Shown here in pieces: positions 25,198 through 35,900 of a stretch of 64,000 nucleotides of DNA. The stretch's first letter is position 1. Every line of letters begins with the position of its first letter. Both the position numbers and the translations under genes were made by a program. Source of the stretch: Sarcomyxa edulis (taxonomy: Eukaryota; Basidiomycota; Agaricomycetes; Agaricales; Mycenaceae); contig QUOL01000007.1 in NCBI GenBank assembly GCA_009761415.1, forward strand, positions 1,488,001 through 1,552,000. Reading direction: 5' to 3'. The notes under the pieces were generated by a model. That model searched no databases and was not told where the DNA came from. It worked only from the letters and a program-made list of their open reading frames with translations.

Positions 25198-25475
25198 GTT
25201 CAAGGTGGTGGTGACACGTGACAACAGTCGCGTCAATTTAGATGTCGCGCCTCGCGTGTAAAACCGTCGCAAATAACATTTCAAATTCTCTCGGGCATGC
25301 TGGGAACAGTAGAATTCTACGAACGAAAGCGCTCCTCTCTCAAGCACACCATATTTCTGGTGTCACCCCAATTCCAAGGCCGTTTTGCCGTTGAGCCACT
25401 ATTCGTCCAATCAAAGGTGCCATTCCAACAGGTTCATGGGTCATACGGTCTACCTTCAACCACGAAAGCCGCTGT

Positions 25476-25485
25476 AGAAGCTTCC
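25476..25485 (+). promoter_or_regulatory. Putative heat shock element
   Basis: The sequence aGAAgcTTCc matches the inverted nGAAnnTTCn unit bound by Hsf1. It has only two units, whereas strong sites have three, but it lies about 105 nt upstream of the TATA box of the Hsp20 gene. Confidence 0.4.
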
Positions 25486-25589
25486 AGGTCTTAACATCAC
25501 CCGCTTCGAACAGCTCTCGACCGCCTTAAGCTAAAGATGTCATACCATGACGTTTCCTCGAATAACCACTTCGCCCAGGTTCCTTGGCG

Positions 25590-25597
25590 TATAAATA
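25590..25597 (+). promoter_or_regulatory. TATA box of the Hsp20 gene
   Basis: TATAAATA lies 79 nt upstream of the Hsp20 ATG. This predicts a transcription start near 25620 and a 5' leader of about 50 nt. Confidence 0.6.
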
Positions 25598-25675
25598 TGA
25601 GAGGTCTTGTTCGTCTTTAGAATCATCAAACTCAACCCCCACATTCCCAGAGTAAATTCGAGCACTCACGCCATC

Positions 25676-26247
25676 ATGTCTGTCTACTACTATGAACCCT
25701 TCACCGACTTTGACCGTCTCTTCGACGAGGCATTCTCTGCCAGAGCTGGAAACGGCCAGGTCGCGCGTACGGGTGAGACCGGTGCCGCTGTCAATAGATT
25801 CTTGAGACCATCGTAAGTCGACTCTGCTCGTACAGCTTGTCCTAGAATTCATCTAATGGCCTCCGGAAATGCAGCATGGATCTCCTCGAGAACAAAGAGA
25901 AAAACACCCTCACTGCGACATTCGAATTACCCGGTTTCAAAAAACAAGACGTTAGCATCGATGTCCACAGCAATCGCCTCACTGTATCTGCCGAGAGCAA
26001 AGCAGTTTCCGAGGAGGAGAAAGACGGCTATGCCGTTAGGGAGAGGAGATTCGGCAAGTTTTCGCGCACCTTGCAATTGCCTCAGGGCGTGAAGGTATGA
26101 GTTACGCCCAGATCGTTTGTCCAGCCAAATGTTAACTTTCTTCTATAGGACACCGACATCAAAGCATCTATGGAGAATGGAGTCTTGAGCGTCACATTCC
26201 CCAAGTCAACGCCCGAGGCGGCCCCAAAGAAGATCACCATTGCTTAA
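25676..26247 (+). CDS. Small heat shock protein, Hsp20/alpha-crystallin family
   Basis: ATP-independent holdase that binds unfolding proteins during heat stress. Three exons, 25676-25812, 25875-26094 and 26149-26247, give 456 nt and 151 residues, normal for fungal Hsp20. The N terminus (MSVYYYEPFTDFDRLFDEAF) is the aromatic oligomerisation arm. The alpha-crystallin domain starts near residue 45 (MDLLENKEKNTLTATFELPG) and includes LTVSAE, FGKFSRTLQLP and the signature near ASMENGVLSVTFPK. It ends with KKITIA, close to the IxI motif used for oligomer contacts. Divergent from a J-protein gene. Confidence 0.95.
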
Positions 26248-26424
26248 CCACCCTCGAACGAGCCGGAGGAGTCCAAATTGTACCATTATATCTAGGAAAA
26301 CCTGAATCACTGTAAAATCTAACATGGCCGGAGTGAAATGATTTGTTTATACAAATCGTTTTCTGTTTGAGACTAGGTACCATTCGAGGGAAGCCAAGTT
26401 TCAAATGACATACAAAGCTCCACA

Positions 26425-27111
26425 TCATCGTACGAGATTTTCGAATGCCTTTTCCACCACTGCACCATATTCGTTCAGACCATTGGTCCACATTTTGAAC
26501 CACAGAATGGCGAAGAACAAACCATACCCGACTCCAGCTGCGACCTGGGGCCACGTATGGTGACCTAACCAAACTCTAGAAACTGCAATCAACGACGCCC
26601 ATGGTACGACAATAAGCGGCGGGAGGATGCGTGTTATTGACCGAGCGGGAAAGGAACGATGGAGGGGAAGGTAAAAACAAGCCAAAGGAATGTAGGTTGC
26701 AAAGTACGTGATCGTTGCAGAGTGTGTACTAGGCATTCTGGGAGGAGGAAGAATTCTGGTCAATTTTACTGGGTTGCATTTAGTAGGAATCCAAAACGAC
26801 TCACCCATATGTCAATTTCTTGTGGGAGGAATGAACAGGCCTGGGCTGACGAATACATCGTTTGATTACCTTCACTGTCAAGGAGCACATTACAGCTCCA
26901 GCAGAAAAGTAAACCACGCCAGCTGATCTAGTGAGAAGGACGAAGCAAGTTGTCAAGCTAGTCACCGTTAAGTTCGTCTGCGACCATTGGACGTCAATGA
27001 CATGTTATAGGGGAGGTTGCAGCTCGAAGACGAGCGCACCCTGTCGAGAAACGACAACCACCACGGTCGCTGCCAGTGATCTGAGGTCGAATCAGTTGAT
27101 CGTGACACCAT
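26425..27111 (-). CDS. PAP2-superfamily phosphatase, dolichyldiphosphatase-like
   Basis: Three exons, 27111-27040, 26977-26805 and 26737-26425, give 558 nt and 185 residues. All three PAP2 motifs are present: KRCIRQPRP (K63 x6 R70 P71), PSTHS at 84-88, and SRVWLGHH (S135 R136 x5 H142). The catalytic histidines H87 and H142 are therefore kept. Four to five hydrophobic segments make it an integral membrane protein, probably in the ER. The short length and motif 2 fit dolichyl-diphosphate phosphatase (Cax4/DOLPP1), which recycles the N-glycosylation carrier, but other lipid phosphatases share these motifs. The 62-nt first intron is needed to remove a stop codon in the frame. Confidence 0.88.
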
Positions 27112-27521
27112 ATGTTCGAAGGTCCAGAAGATGCTGATGGGTTTGAGACGTTGACGTCGAAGTTGAATTCAAAAGAAAGAAGCTGGATCGCTCGCGTCGG
27201 AATGGCAAAACTCAAACAATATTTTTACTCGGTAAGAATATAATTTATAGTCCTTGCTACCGGAAGTATTACAAAGATGCATACCCACAGTGTATAGATA
27301 AGATTGTAAGTAGGTAAAATCGAATAGATATCCAAAGAGAGAATGGTGTAATGGTACAAGGTTGAGTTTCGAATGATTCATCGCTAGATTCATTGTGCAA
27401 AAACTCTCGATCGCACGTGTGGGTAGGGGTAAGTAAAGAAATGGTATGCATTGTATCCGTATCCAAGTTGTGGAATGACGAAAGGAAGGTATAAGGGTGG
27501 GAGAGCAAGAAACGAGTGAGA
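27112..27521. other. Intergenic region between two minus-strand genes
   Basis: About 410 nt with no supported gene. It should contain the promoter of the PAP2 gene and the 3' end of the UPF0658 gene. Antisense frames at 27169-27559 are not supported. Confidence 0.45.
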
Positions 27522-29425
27522 TCACTCGATGGATATCCGAGGTTCCAAAGGCGGTCCAACCATGTAGGACGACTGCCGTTGGTTCATGCTTCCTGTGGAT
27601 TCCATATGATTTGAGAATTTCGGTCGTTTGGGAACATCTGAGAGGAGCGAAATGTTAATAATTACCGCTGAAGACGTCTATCTTGTTCACCGGGACAGAG
27701 GTGTACGACTGACCGTTCATTTTGGACGCCTGGAGACCTCTGTCAAAGTCAGAGAAACACCTCAGACCTACTATGAATGTCCCGAAGAGGAGGAGGAATG
27801 CAACAATGGCTGAAACCACAATATTAGTATGTGCTTACGTTTCGACAGAAATGAAGCGCACTAAATGTTGTCAGAGTAGCTCGTGTCGTTGCATACTGTT
27901 CTCTAGAGGATGGTTCGTAGAAACGAACCAGTTTGTACACTGAATTTCGTGATCATCATCGAGGATTGACAGTAAGACGTGGACTGGGTACTTACGGACT
28001 GTGAGGGTATGAACTACGTGTTGAGAAAGAGGATACATAGATTGGGCGAGTTTCACTCACAATAGCTCATGGCAGCTGGCATCATCACCAGCGATATCGA
28101 CATTAACCTTTCGCGGATACTATGAGCTTGATAATACACTTCAACGATTGTAATACATACCATTTTATTTCTCGCTGGACAGCCACTCCACAGAGAGCTA
28201 GAAGGATCAGGACGACGGGAATAGCGGCGATAGTTACGCCGAACTCAGCAGAACTTGTTGCCAATACGACAATGAGGAGCTAAGTTTCACAAAGTCACGG
28301 CCATGCAGGAGAAAAGTACGTCAGAGACGTACCTGCATTGTCACGCCGGCAAAGCAGAAGAAATCGAATTTTAGCAAGCAGATCATGATTTGATACCACT
28401 GGTACATGGCTGTAATTCTGGTGAATGAGTATTGTTCCGGACAAACGAAATGATATCACGAACTCTTCATTTTGGGATTCGCGCCCACGACGTGGAAGAT
28501 GGCCCATCTTTGAAGTCATGAGATGAGAATGTGCAGAGAATATCAAGCTTTACTGACCCAAACTCAGCATACAGCTCTTTGATCCAGAACAACATGAACA
28601 ACCAAGCAAAGGCAATCATGCACGGCGCGACGATAAGGAACGGTTCAACCTTTCGCCATAGAGTACCGGGACCATCGCAATTCTATCATTCGATATTCGT
28701 GATGTCTATTCCACTGGAGAAAGATGTAACAGCTTACGATGAAGTAGTTTGGGTTTGATGTTACACACGCCGAACCACTATCTTGGACTAGAGCAGATCG
28801 CGTTTGGTGGACTTGTAGAGCCGCGAAGACCATAAGAGCCAAGTGGAAGGCTGTAGCGACATGAGAAGCGCCGAATTGAGAAAGAGAGAGTGGTACACAC
28901 CTAGAATGCCAAACAACTGAATCACATTTCGCATCCGTAGGGCATCAATGGACATGGCGAGCTCAAATATTCTGGAGCAAAGGAGGTCAAAAAAGGAGTA
29001 AATATCTGAAACCTGAGACTCACTCGGCCAGAGCGAAAAGAGCAAGGTAGCATGGTAGAGTCTACAAGATTGAGAACCATCTTCAGTCGCCAGATGAAGC
29101 ATGAGGACACACCTTGTAGTTATTCGTATTGAAGTCGACTTCAACCGCGACGAATCTGAAGGTAATGGCGACCATCACCAGCTGTAAAATATTGAGACAT
29201 ACTCTTCCTTATTCGATCCCGGAATGACTTACGACAACGACAGCTTCTGAGGACCGCAAAACACATTTCAGCATTAATCTTATCGAAACAGACGCAGCGA
29301 GGACTAACGAGTAGCAACTGGGGCGTGGCGCGGTCAGTTTAGACTCATTTGTGTGGTTGAAAGTGCGTACTAGTTGCAATAAAAGCTCGCTGGGCCCTGG
29401 TGGCCAGCAGGGGTTCGACAGCCAT
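27522..29425 (-). CDS. UPF0658-type Golgi membrane protein
   Basis: Polytopic membrane protein of the uncharacterised UPF0658 Golgi family. Sixteen exons: 29425-29371, 29317-29309, 29246-29233, 29181-29113, 29061-29024, 28971-28901, 28850-28738, 28682-28558, 28507-28464, 28409-28333, 28279-28161, 28107-28061, 28013-27996, 27939-27862, 27809-27714, 27637-27522. They total 1089 nt (362 residues). Family-like text includes EIFELAMSIDALRMRNVIQL, LWRKVEPFLIVAPC, LLKFDFFCFAGVTMQ and YKLVRFYEPSSREQYATTRA. At least seven hydrophobic segments are visible, with a polar C-terminal tail. Exons 2, 3 and 13 are only 9, 14 and 18 nt, so exons average 68 nt. The biochemical role is unknown. Confidence 0.88.
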
Positions 29426-29662
29426 GGGTGAGGCTTAGGGACGTTAAGAAAGAAGAAGAAAGAGGGTAGATGGAAAAATGAGATGCTTGTGAGGGAAAGA
29501 TGACAAAAAGTCGGACCTGAGCCGTGAGCGGCATTGGTGCGGCAGTGTCTGCCCTGCTTTGATATTTTTAGTCAACACCCGAGACAGCCCCGAGCGTCTC
29601 AGTTCATCGCCTTCGACATTCACAACGAACAGCACACTATAATACCTCGTAACAGATGTCGT

Positions 29663-31328
29663 TCAAAATTGTTCTCCATTCTGAACACTCTGCATAACAG
29701 CTTTTGCTACAAACAATTCTTCCTCCCATAACATCCTGATATTTCCTTGCGACCACGATCCCCAAGTTTCTGAGTCAATAACTCTTTCAACCTCCGCGTC
29801 ACTCGCAGTCATCCGACTCGTAGCCCTCTCCATCAGAGTCCGGCAGATATCGATCAAAGTATTCCTCCATGCGCTTTCGTTTCGTTCCGACACGTGCTCG
29901 CGCCGACCAAGAAAGGTGTCTCGCCATGATTGAAGTAACTCGTCTCGTTCAGGTTCCGTAGATTCTTCCATGGGGATATGATACAGTCGCAAGGCTGTTA
30001 TGAGACGATACGATGGGTAAGCAGGTTCCGGTGACGAGTGCATGGTCCAATCACTAGGATATACATTTCCGTTCCATCAGCAACGAGAAGGCGAATAGTT
30101 ATGTGCCACTCACCCCCAATATCCTTCATTCTCCAACACGTCCTTCATCAATTGACCAGTCGATCCTCTCTCTGTGAATAAATCTTGGAGTATATCCTGG
30201 ACGTCAACTTCGAGATTGAGGGAGCCCTCTTCCAGGGTTTGAGCAGTGATTTCATTCACAAACCCATATTCTACAAACAGCGTGCTGTTTGCATGAGCAC
30301 CATATTGCAAATACAGCTCTTCTCCTGGATTGACAGTCGCATTTGGGGGTGATAACAGAGTAAAAACGTCTCCTATGTGCCGCGGAGAAATGTTCCATAT
30401 GTCAGCATGCGACGGTGCGGGAAGCATGCAAGGTAGAGTTTGACTGTGGTTTGCAAAATCGAGTATCGGGCAGAGAGTAAGATTGTTTGGGTCCGACCGA
30501 GATTGATTTAGGCGATGGTAAATACATCGAGTATTCACTGTTAGAAATAGCGATCAGTTTTGATACACCGTAATTCGACAGCATACGAACCATTAAGCCA
30601 AGCCCAGACGAAGTCCATTGTAAGGGCAAAATTGCTACACTGGAAAGTCGCAGCAGAAAGCCCTTGCTGCGAGCCTTGTGTCACTTTGGGATGAATTTGC
30701 TGTACATGAATGAGATTTGGCACTTCAGCAGAAATCATAGCACTGACTACATGGTCGCAAAGCGTTTTCCAGTCCGCCCAGAACCGTGTTGCAAGTTTTA
30801 CAAGCGCTACCTTGACACTCGGAGAGAGATATTCCAGAAGTTTGCTTTCGAGCGACTTCGTAGTGCCTGCAAATTCTTGTTTGACAAGCCATGTAAGGGG
30901 ATGACTGTCAAACTCCCTAGGCAGGATAGATATATAAGGACCGAATAGAGGATCCAAAGACTCCTGATCGTTCAGAGGGCGATGCAACAAGAGGTGAAGG
31001 GATATCAATTGGGTAGCCGTCAGAGGACTCGAAGATGACTTTGGTATAGAATAATGTGATCCAATCGTGCGAGCATTCATCAAGGCTCTAGCTGGCACAG
31101 TAAAAAGAGGCGTAGAAGGAGGACACAGTTTTGTAGCAAACAATCCATGGCCAGCACCTGCAAAGGAAGGTAAAAACGAGACAAAATCAGAAAAATCTCA
31201 GACAACTGACCAAGGTATTCCACTCAACCAGGCCGAGGTCTACGTTCAACACAGAGCTCATTTTGTTCCATTCCAAGATCGTGGAGCCAGCGAAGAAGAG
31301 CATTCCATCGAGATTGCGAATTCGACAT
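29663..31328 (-). CDS. SET-domain protein lysine methyltransferase, SETD4/RLSMT-like
   Basis: Four exons, 31328-31229, 31157-30591, 30537-30114 and 30053-29663, give 1482 nt and 493 residues. The SET domain opens with GAGHGLFATKLCPP, formed across the first splice, and contains ILDFANHS (the cofactor-binding NH) and GEELYLQYG near its end. The C-terminal helical part (LFVEYGFVNEITAQ onward) resembles the Rubisco-LSMT substrate-binding domain. This class uses S-adenosylmethionine to methylate lysines of non-histone proteins, such as ribosomal proteins in yeast Rkm enzymes. The substrate here is unknown. It starts only about 130 nt from an upstream ATG of the divergent dehydrogenase gene. Confidence 0.9.
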
Positions 31329-31607
31329 GGTGGCGACTTGAAGATGTTCGCGTCCTCGCGTCCTCCGCAAAATCACGACATTCGAATTCAGATTTCGACG
31401 AGATTATTGCTCATCCTGTGGTGATCAGTAGGACATTTTCCATGCGTATATATTAATATGCTCTTGAGAGCATTCCGCTCAGCCTTTTCATTGAAACGAT
31501 ACGGTCCCGGGAAATTTCTTCCAATTTCACTGCTATCTTCAGATAACACTCACGGCCTTCCGCTCTTCCCTACTCTTCTTCCCCATCTTTCAGCTCAATC
31601 TCGAAAC
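31329..31607. promoter_or_regulatory. Compact bidirectional promoter (SET methyltransferase / SDR)
   Basis: The methyltransferase ATG (31328, minus) and the dehydrogenase ATG (31608, plus) are 279 nt apart. The right half (31458-31607) is also an open in-frame N-terminal extension of the dehydrogenase. Confidence 0.5.
31458..31607 (+). other. Possible mitochondrial leader of the SDR (alternative start)
   Basis: Fifty codons in frame with the SDR start and free of stops. They begin MLLRAFRSAFSLKRYG, which has the Arg-rich amphipathic pattern of a mitochondrial import signal. The region also serves as promoter space for the divergent gene, so use of this ATG is uncertain. Confidence 0.4.
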
Positions 31608-32767
31608 ATGTCTGTCTTCAATGCAACCAGGCTTTTGAACAAGACTGTTCTCATCACCGGTGCTAGTTCCGGTATTGGCGCGGTGAGTGTGTTTATTGCT
31701 TTTACGATACTCATAGAACTGACTGTACATATGTCCGAAGGCTACTGCAGTACTCTTTGCCAAGGTAGGCTTGCGCCGATCTTCATTTTGTTCTTCTTTT
31801 CGTTACCTTTCGAAACGTTCCAGGGAGGTGCCAACGTGATCCTAGTTGCTCGACGGACCGATGCTCTCAAATCGGTATCGGATGCCTGTGTTGCAGCTCA
31901 CAAAGAATCCGGTCTGCAACAAGGAGGAAAGTTCGCTAGTGTCCAACTTGATGTCTCCGACAAGAGCCAAATTGCCACTTTGTGGGACAAGGTCCCACAG
32001 GATCTCCGCATCGTGGACATTCTGAGTGAGTACATCGTTATCTCAGATTGGGTCCAAATTGCGATGTTGATATGTCTATTAGTCAACAATGCTGGCTTCG
32101 TGCTGGGTGTCGAACAGGTCGGCAGCATCGCAACTACCGATTTTGAATCCATGTTTGCTACGAACGTCTTCGGACTTATCTCCTTGACACAACTCCTGGT
32201 CAAAGGTGCTTAAACCCATAGTCCCTCCTCCTTAGAACCTCACATCTTATGCGTACGTCACAGATTTCAAAGCCAAGAATTCTGGTCATGTCATCAACAT
32301 CGGTTCGATCGCAGGGCGCGAACCATACGCCGGTGGAAGCATTTACTGCGCGACGAAACACGCCGTAAATGCTTTCACCGGATCTCTGCTGAGAGAACTG
32401 GTCAACACGCCTATACGCGTGACAGAAATTCAGCCAGGTATGCAGACCGTACTGCTTCGTCAGACATTATGGCGATTTACAATTTATTCAAGGCATGGTC
32501 GAAACCGAGTTTTCTGTAATCCGTTTCCGAGGTGACAGCAATGCTGCAGCCAAGGTTTACGAAGGTCTTCAACCACGTACGTGTTTTCTCTCTCTCTCTT
32601 TGTCAACCGATGTTCTTATCTTGCAATTTGTGACAGTTACCGCCGAAGATATCGCGGAAGAAATCGTCTGGGCTGCCTCTCGACCTCCCCATGTTAACAT
32701 CGCGGAGCTCTTCGTGCTTCCTGTCAACCAGGCGAGTGCGACTATCAACTACAGAGGCCCAAAATAA
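31608..32767 (+). CDS. Short-chain dehydrogenase/reductase, YdfG/YMR226C-like
   Basis: NADP-dependent oxidoreductase resembling the L-serine / L-allo-threonine dehydrogenase YdfG and yeast YMR226C. Seven exons: 31608-31682, 31741-31764, 31824-32025, 32083-32205, 32264-32437, 32493-32576, 32637-32767; 813 nt, 270 residues. TGASSGIG (17-24) binds the cofactor, followed by NNAG. The catalytic set is S156, Y169 and K173 (IYCATKHAV). PGMVETEF follows, and the C terminus ([15 protein letters not shown]) matches the class. Exon 2 is 24 nt. An in-frame ATG at 31458 would add 50 residues rich in Arg, Leu and Ser, a plausible mitochondrial presequence. It converges with the disordered-protein gene. Confidence 0.92.
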
Positions 32768-32904
32768 AAAAGGACCGGAGAATCGATCTATATGTACAAT
32801 CATACAAGGAAAGCAATCAATCTGGGTTTTGATTATGAATAGCAAGATACAAAAGTAAATAAATGATCGTGAAGCTTGGAGCAGCTGGTATAGAGATTAG
32901 ATTT

Positions 32905-35900
32905 TCATGATTTATTCTTCTTCGTTCGTGACCTGGTACTTCTGACCACATAGACCTCTTCTTCTTCCTTCTCTGTCGCCTCCTCGTTTTCATATACAAA
33001 TTTCTTCACGACGATGTTTTCTGGCACGAGATCGGCAAGTGGTGATTGGGCATGAGGGTGATTACCCAAAGTATCCAAAGGAATGGACTAAGTATAACGA
33101 CATCATTTAATATGTTCAACAGGACAGCAAAACTAACAAATGCGATTACCTTGGACTTCGGAGTAAGACAACCTTTCCTGGTGGCATTCTCCATTGGACG
33201 CGATCGTGTCCGAGGGTGTATCTCATCCAAATAAATCGTGGTGAATAAGCCCCGATGCCATTTGACGCGTCGTTCTTCCTCCTTCGCCTCGTTATCGACA
33301 TCTCCTTCTGCAAATTTAGGTCTTTTCAACGGTTTGTCAGGAGTCTGGTAATCCTCTTCGTCTCCAGGCCCTCTTCGATGCTTGGAAGGGCTAGTTTCAT
33401 CATCAACCACGCTAGAATCGTCTTGCTCGCTCTGGCCATCGGTGTCACTTTGTCCTAACGGCGAGCTATACCCCTTGCCCTTCGCTCGTTTTTCAGCCCT
33501 CTCCGCTCTTCGTTTCCCTCTTTCTTCCTGCTGCCTTTGAAGAACTGTCTTGACCTTGACTGTCGGGCTTGCCGGTCTCGCTCCTTCCTTCCTGATGACC
33601 TCCATCTCCAACTTCGCAGTGGCGTAACCTTGATTCCTGACCGTGTTCGTCGACGTCAAAGCCTTGAGGGCAACAGCACTCATCCCGGACAATCCACCCT
33701 CGTCAGCCCGTGTCAATGGACGAGGGATGCCCTTACGACGCGATTTGAGAGGCGCCGCAGGAGCAGTACCGAACACATCCACTATAGATGTGGGTTGAGC
33801 AGTCTTTCGCAGTCGAGTGGTGCGACGGACCTCGGCAGTAGAGGATTCCTCGACGGTGTTGTCCTCAGAAGGAAGTGTCTCAGACGGAGGTATAGGAATT
33901 GACTTCTCTGGTGAAAGTTGCGATGTCTCGACCAAAATAGGCTGAGACGACCCGTCATTACTTTCAATATCCTTCGTCGCAGCATCCAATGATTGCTCGC
34001 TGAGCTTCGACGTTTCAGCTGTTCCCGACTTCGTTTTGTCATTGTCTTGCGATCCATTAATATTTCGGTCGACGACCTTGCGCATCCGTTTCGGAGCTTG
34101 AGGTTTCTTGACAGGACTAGACACGGGTTTGGAAAGTGGATATCTAGGAGTGATGGTCACTGGACGTTGTCGCATTGCTGAGACCGGTGATCCTTTCCCA
34201 TTAGGAGGGGAAACCTTCTCCGGCAAACCCCGTTTCCGCTTAAGATTTAAGGAATTGACGACTTCATCCATGGTTGGGGCACGCGAGTGAACACTTGAAA
34301 GACCACTACCGCTAGCCTTCGGGGCAGCGTTGGTGTCGTCGCTGCCTCCACTTGGCGGTGTAGGCATCATCCTCATAGCTTGGGGCTGCACCGCGCACAT
34401 GTCAGATATATCTGAAATTGACACACCAAAGAATATTACCTTCGTTGCATCCCTCGTACTGACGACCTTGGTCAGATCCATTTTCCTCATGACAGAGGGG
34501 TGTTTCATCTCGCTTACAGCCGTCCTCGTTTTCTCAATGGCATTGACCTTTGTCATAGGTGCAGGCCTCGCATAAGGTTTCGCACCAATCCTTGGGATCC
34601 TGCTTGTCGCTTGTTTGAGACTTGACTTGACAGGACTCGAGGCGGGTATACGGACAGCACTGGAAGCAGCACCGGCTTTCTTAGGACTGGCTGCCATGGA
34701 ACCCGAAGGATGATACTCCTTTTCTTCCTCCTCTGGTATTGGGTGAGCACCAACACCCGACGGAACTAGAGGAAAAGGTAGTTTCTTCACTCTACCAGAA
34801 GAAGAGAAGGGCAAAGATGATCCGCTCAATGTCCCATTCTGTTGTTTATCCTCTGCAAAATTACTTCTTTCCCTAGCCTTTCCAGACATGATACTAGGAA
34901 ATTTCGGTTTCGGTTCGACAGATGCACTTCGCTCTCTCAACACTGACGATTGTCTGACAGGGCTCCCAAGTCTTGCCCCTTGTATATGTGCCGTAGTGTC
35001 TGCAGAAGGTGTAGCCACTACTCTTCTCGCAGGGCTATCTGTAGGTCGTATAGTGAAGACTGGAGCACGTACTGCTCCATGCATTCCCAGTTGAGTGGCC
35101 TTCTGCGCTGATACCTGGCCCTGAGCGATGGCTTTCTCGATAGGTATCCTCCGCGCCGGAGAACGGGTAGGGTCATCAAGTACAGAAGGGAATAATGGAG
35201 GCGGATGGTATGGAGAATATGTCGACTTGATGTTCGGAGTCGCATTAGATCGGACAGGACTTGACAGCCGAATTGGAGTCTGGAAACGAACGGGAGATCC
35301 TGGTCTGGGCGTCGATGGTGCGTGCGGTCGAGGAAAAATAGAAGATGGGAACACTGAATCTTGTTGGTTGGGTATCGCCGTATCTGCATGACTCTGGGCA
35401 ATTGGTTCGGGCTGCAGGACGAGAGCTGGCAGCACAGGTGCAGTAGTGGACAATGGTAGCAATTGTGTAAGCAAGTTGACTGAGTCGGGGGATAGCGAGC
35501 CAACTTCTCTGTGAAGAGCCGCAGCCTTCCTAGCATCTCGTTCTTTCCCTCGACGTTCCTCTCTCGACTTCGACCTCTTCCTTCCTTCCTTTGAGCTCTC
35601 CTCGACGTCTTGTTGCGCATCAGGACCCAAACTTCTACTCCTACCGGGGCTTTCACTTTTGTTCTCGATTCCCTCTTGGGAATCGAAAGTGATCTCCTCA
35701 CTGAAGACAGCCCGTTCTTTACCTTTCCGCCTTTTCTTTGTCTGTGCCGAGGAAGGAGCAATGAGAGTGTTTGGAAATGGTTCAGGCGATGATTCCTCTG
35801 GCTCAGTAACAAACCGAAAGACGTGCGGTGTACCACTGCGACGTGGGCGAGAAGATCGCCGAAGAGGCGTCTGCGGAAGTTCCGGCGCGGCTTGAGGTTG

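Larger units (their letters stand above)
25198..25675. promoter_or_regulatory. Shared divergent promoter of J-protein and Hsp20 genes
   Basis: About 480 nt between the two chaperone start codons. It contains a two-unit heat-shock-element-like sequence at 25476-25485 and a TATA box at 25590-25597 on the Hsp20 side. Confidence 0.5.

Noticed and set aside
27629..27665. A 28-nt intron near the 3' end of the UPF0658 gene
   Set aside because: Too short for splicing. A better donor (GTCAGT at 27713) gives a 76-nt intron in phase with the same acceptor.
31067..31456. 129-codon plus-strand frame over the methyltransferase 5' end
   Set aside because: Antisense to exons 1 and 2 of the SET gene, whose SET motif GAGHGLFA forms only on the minus strand.
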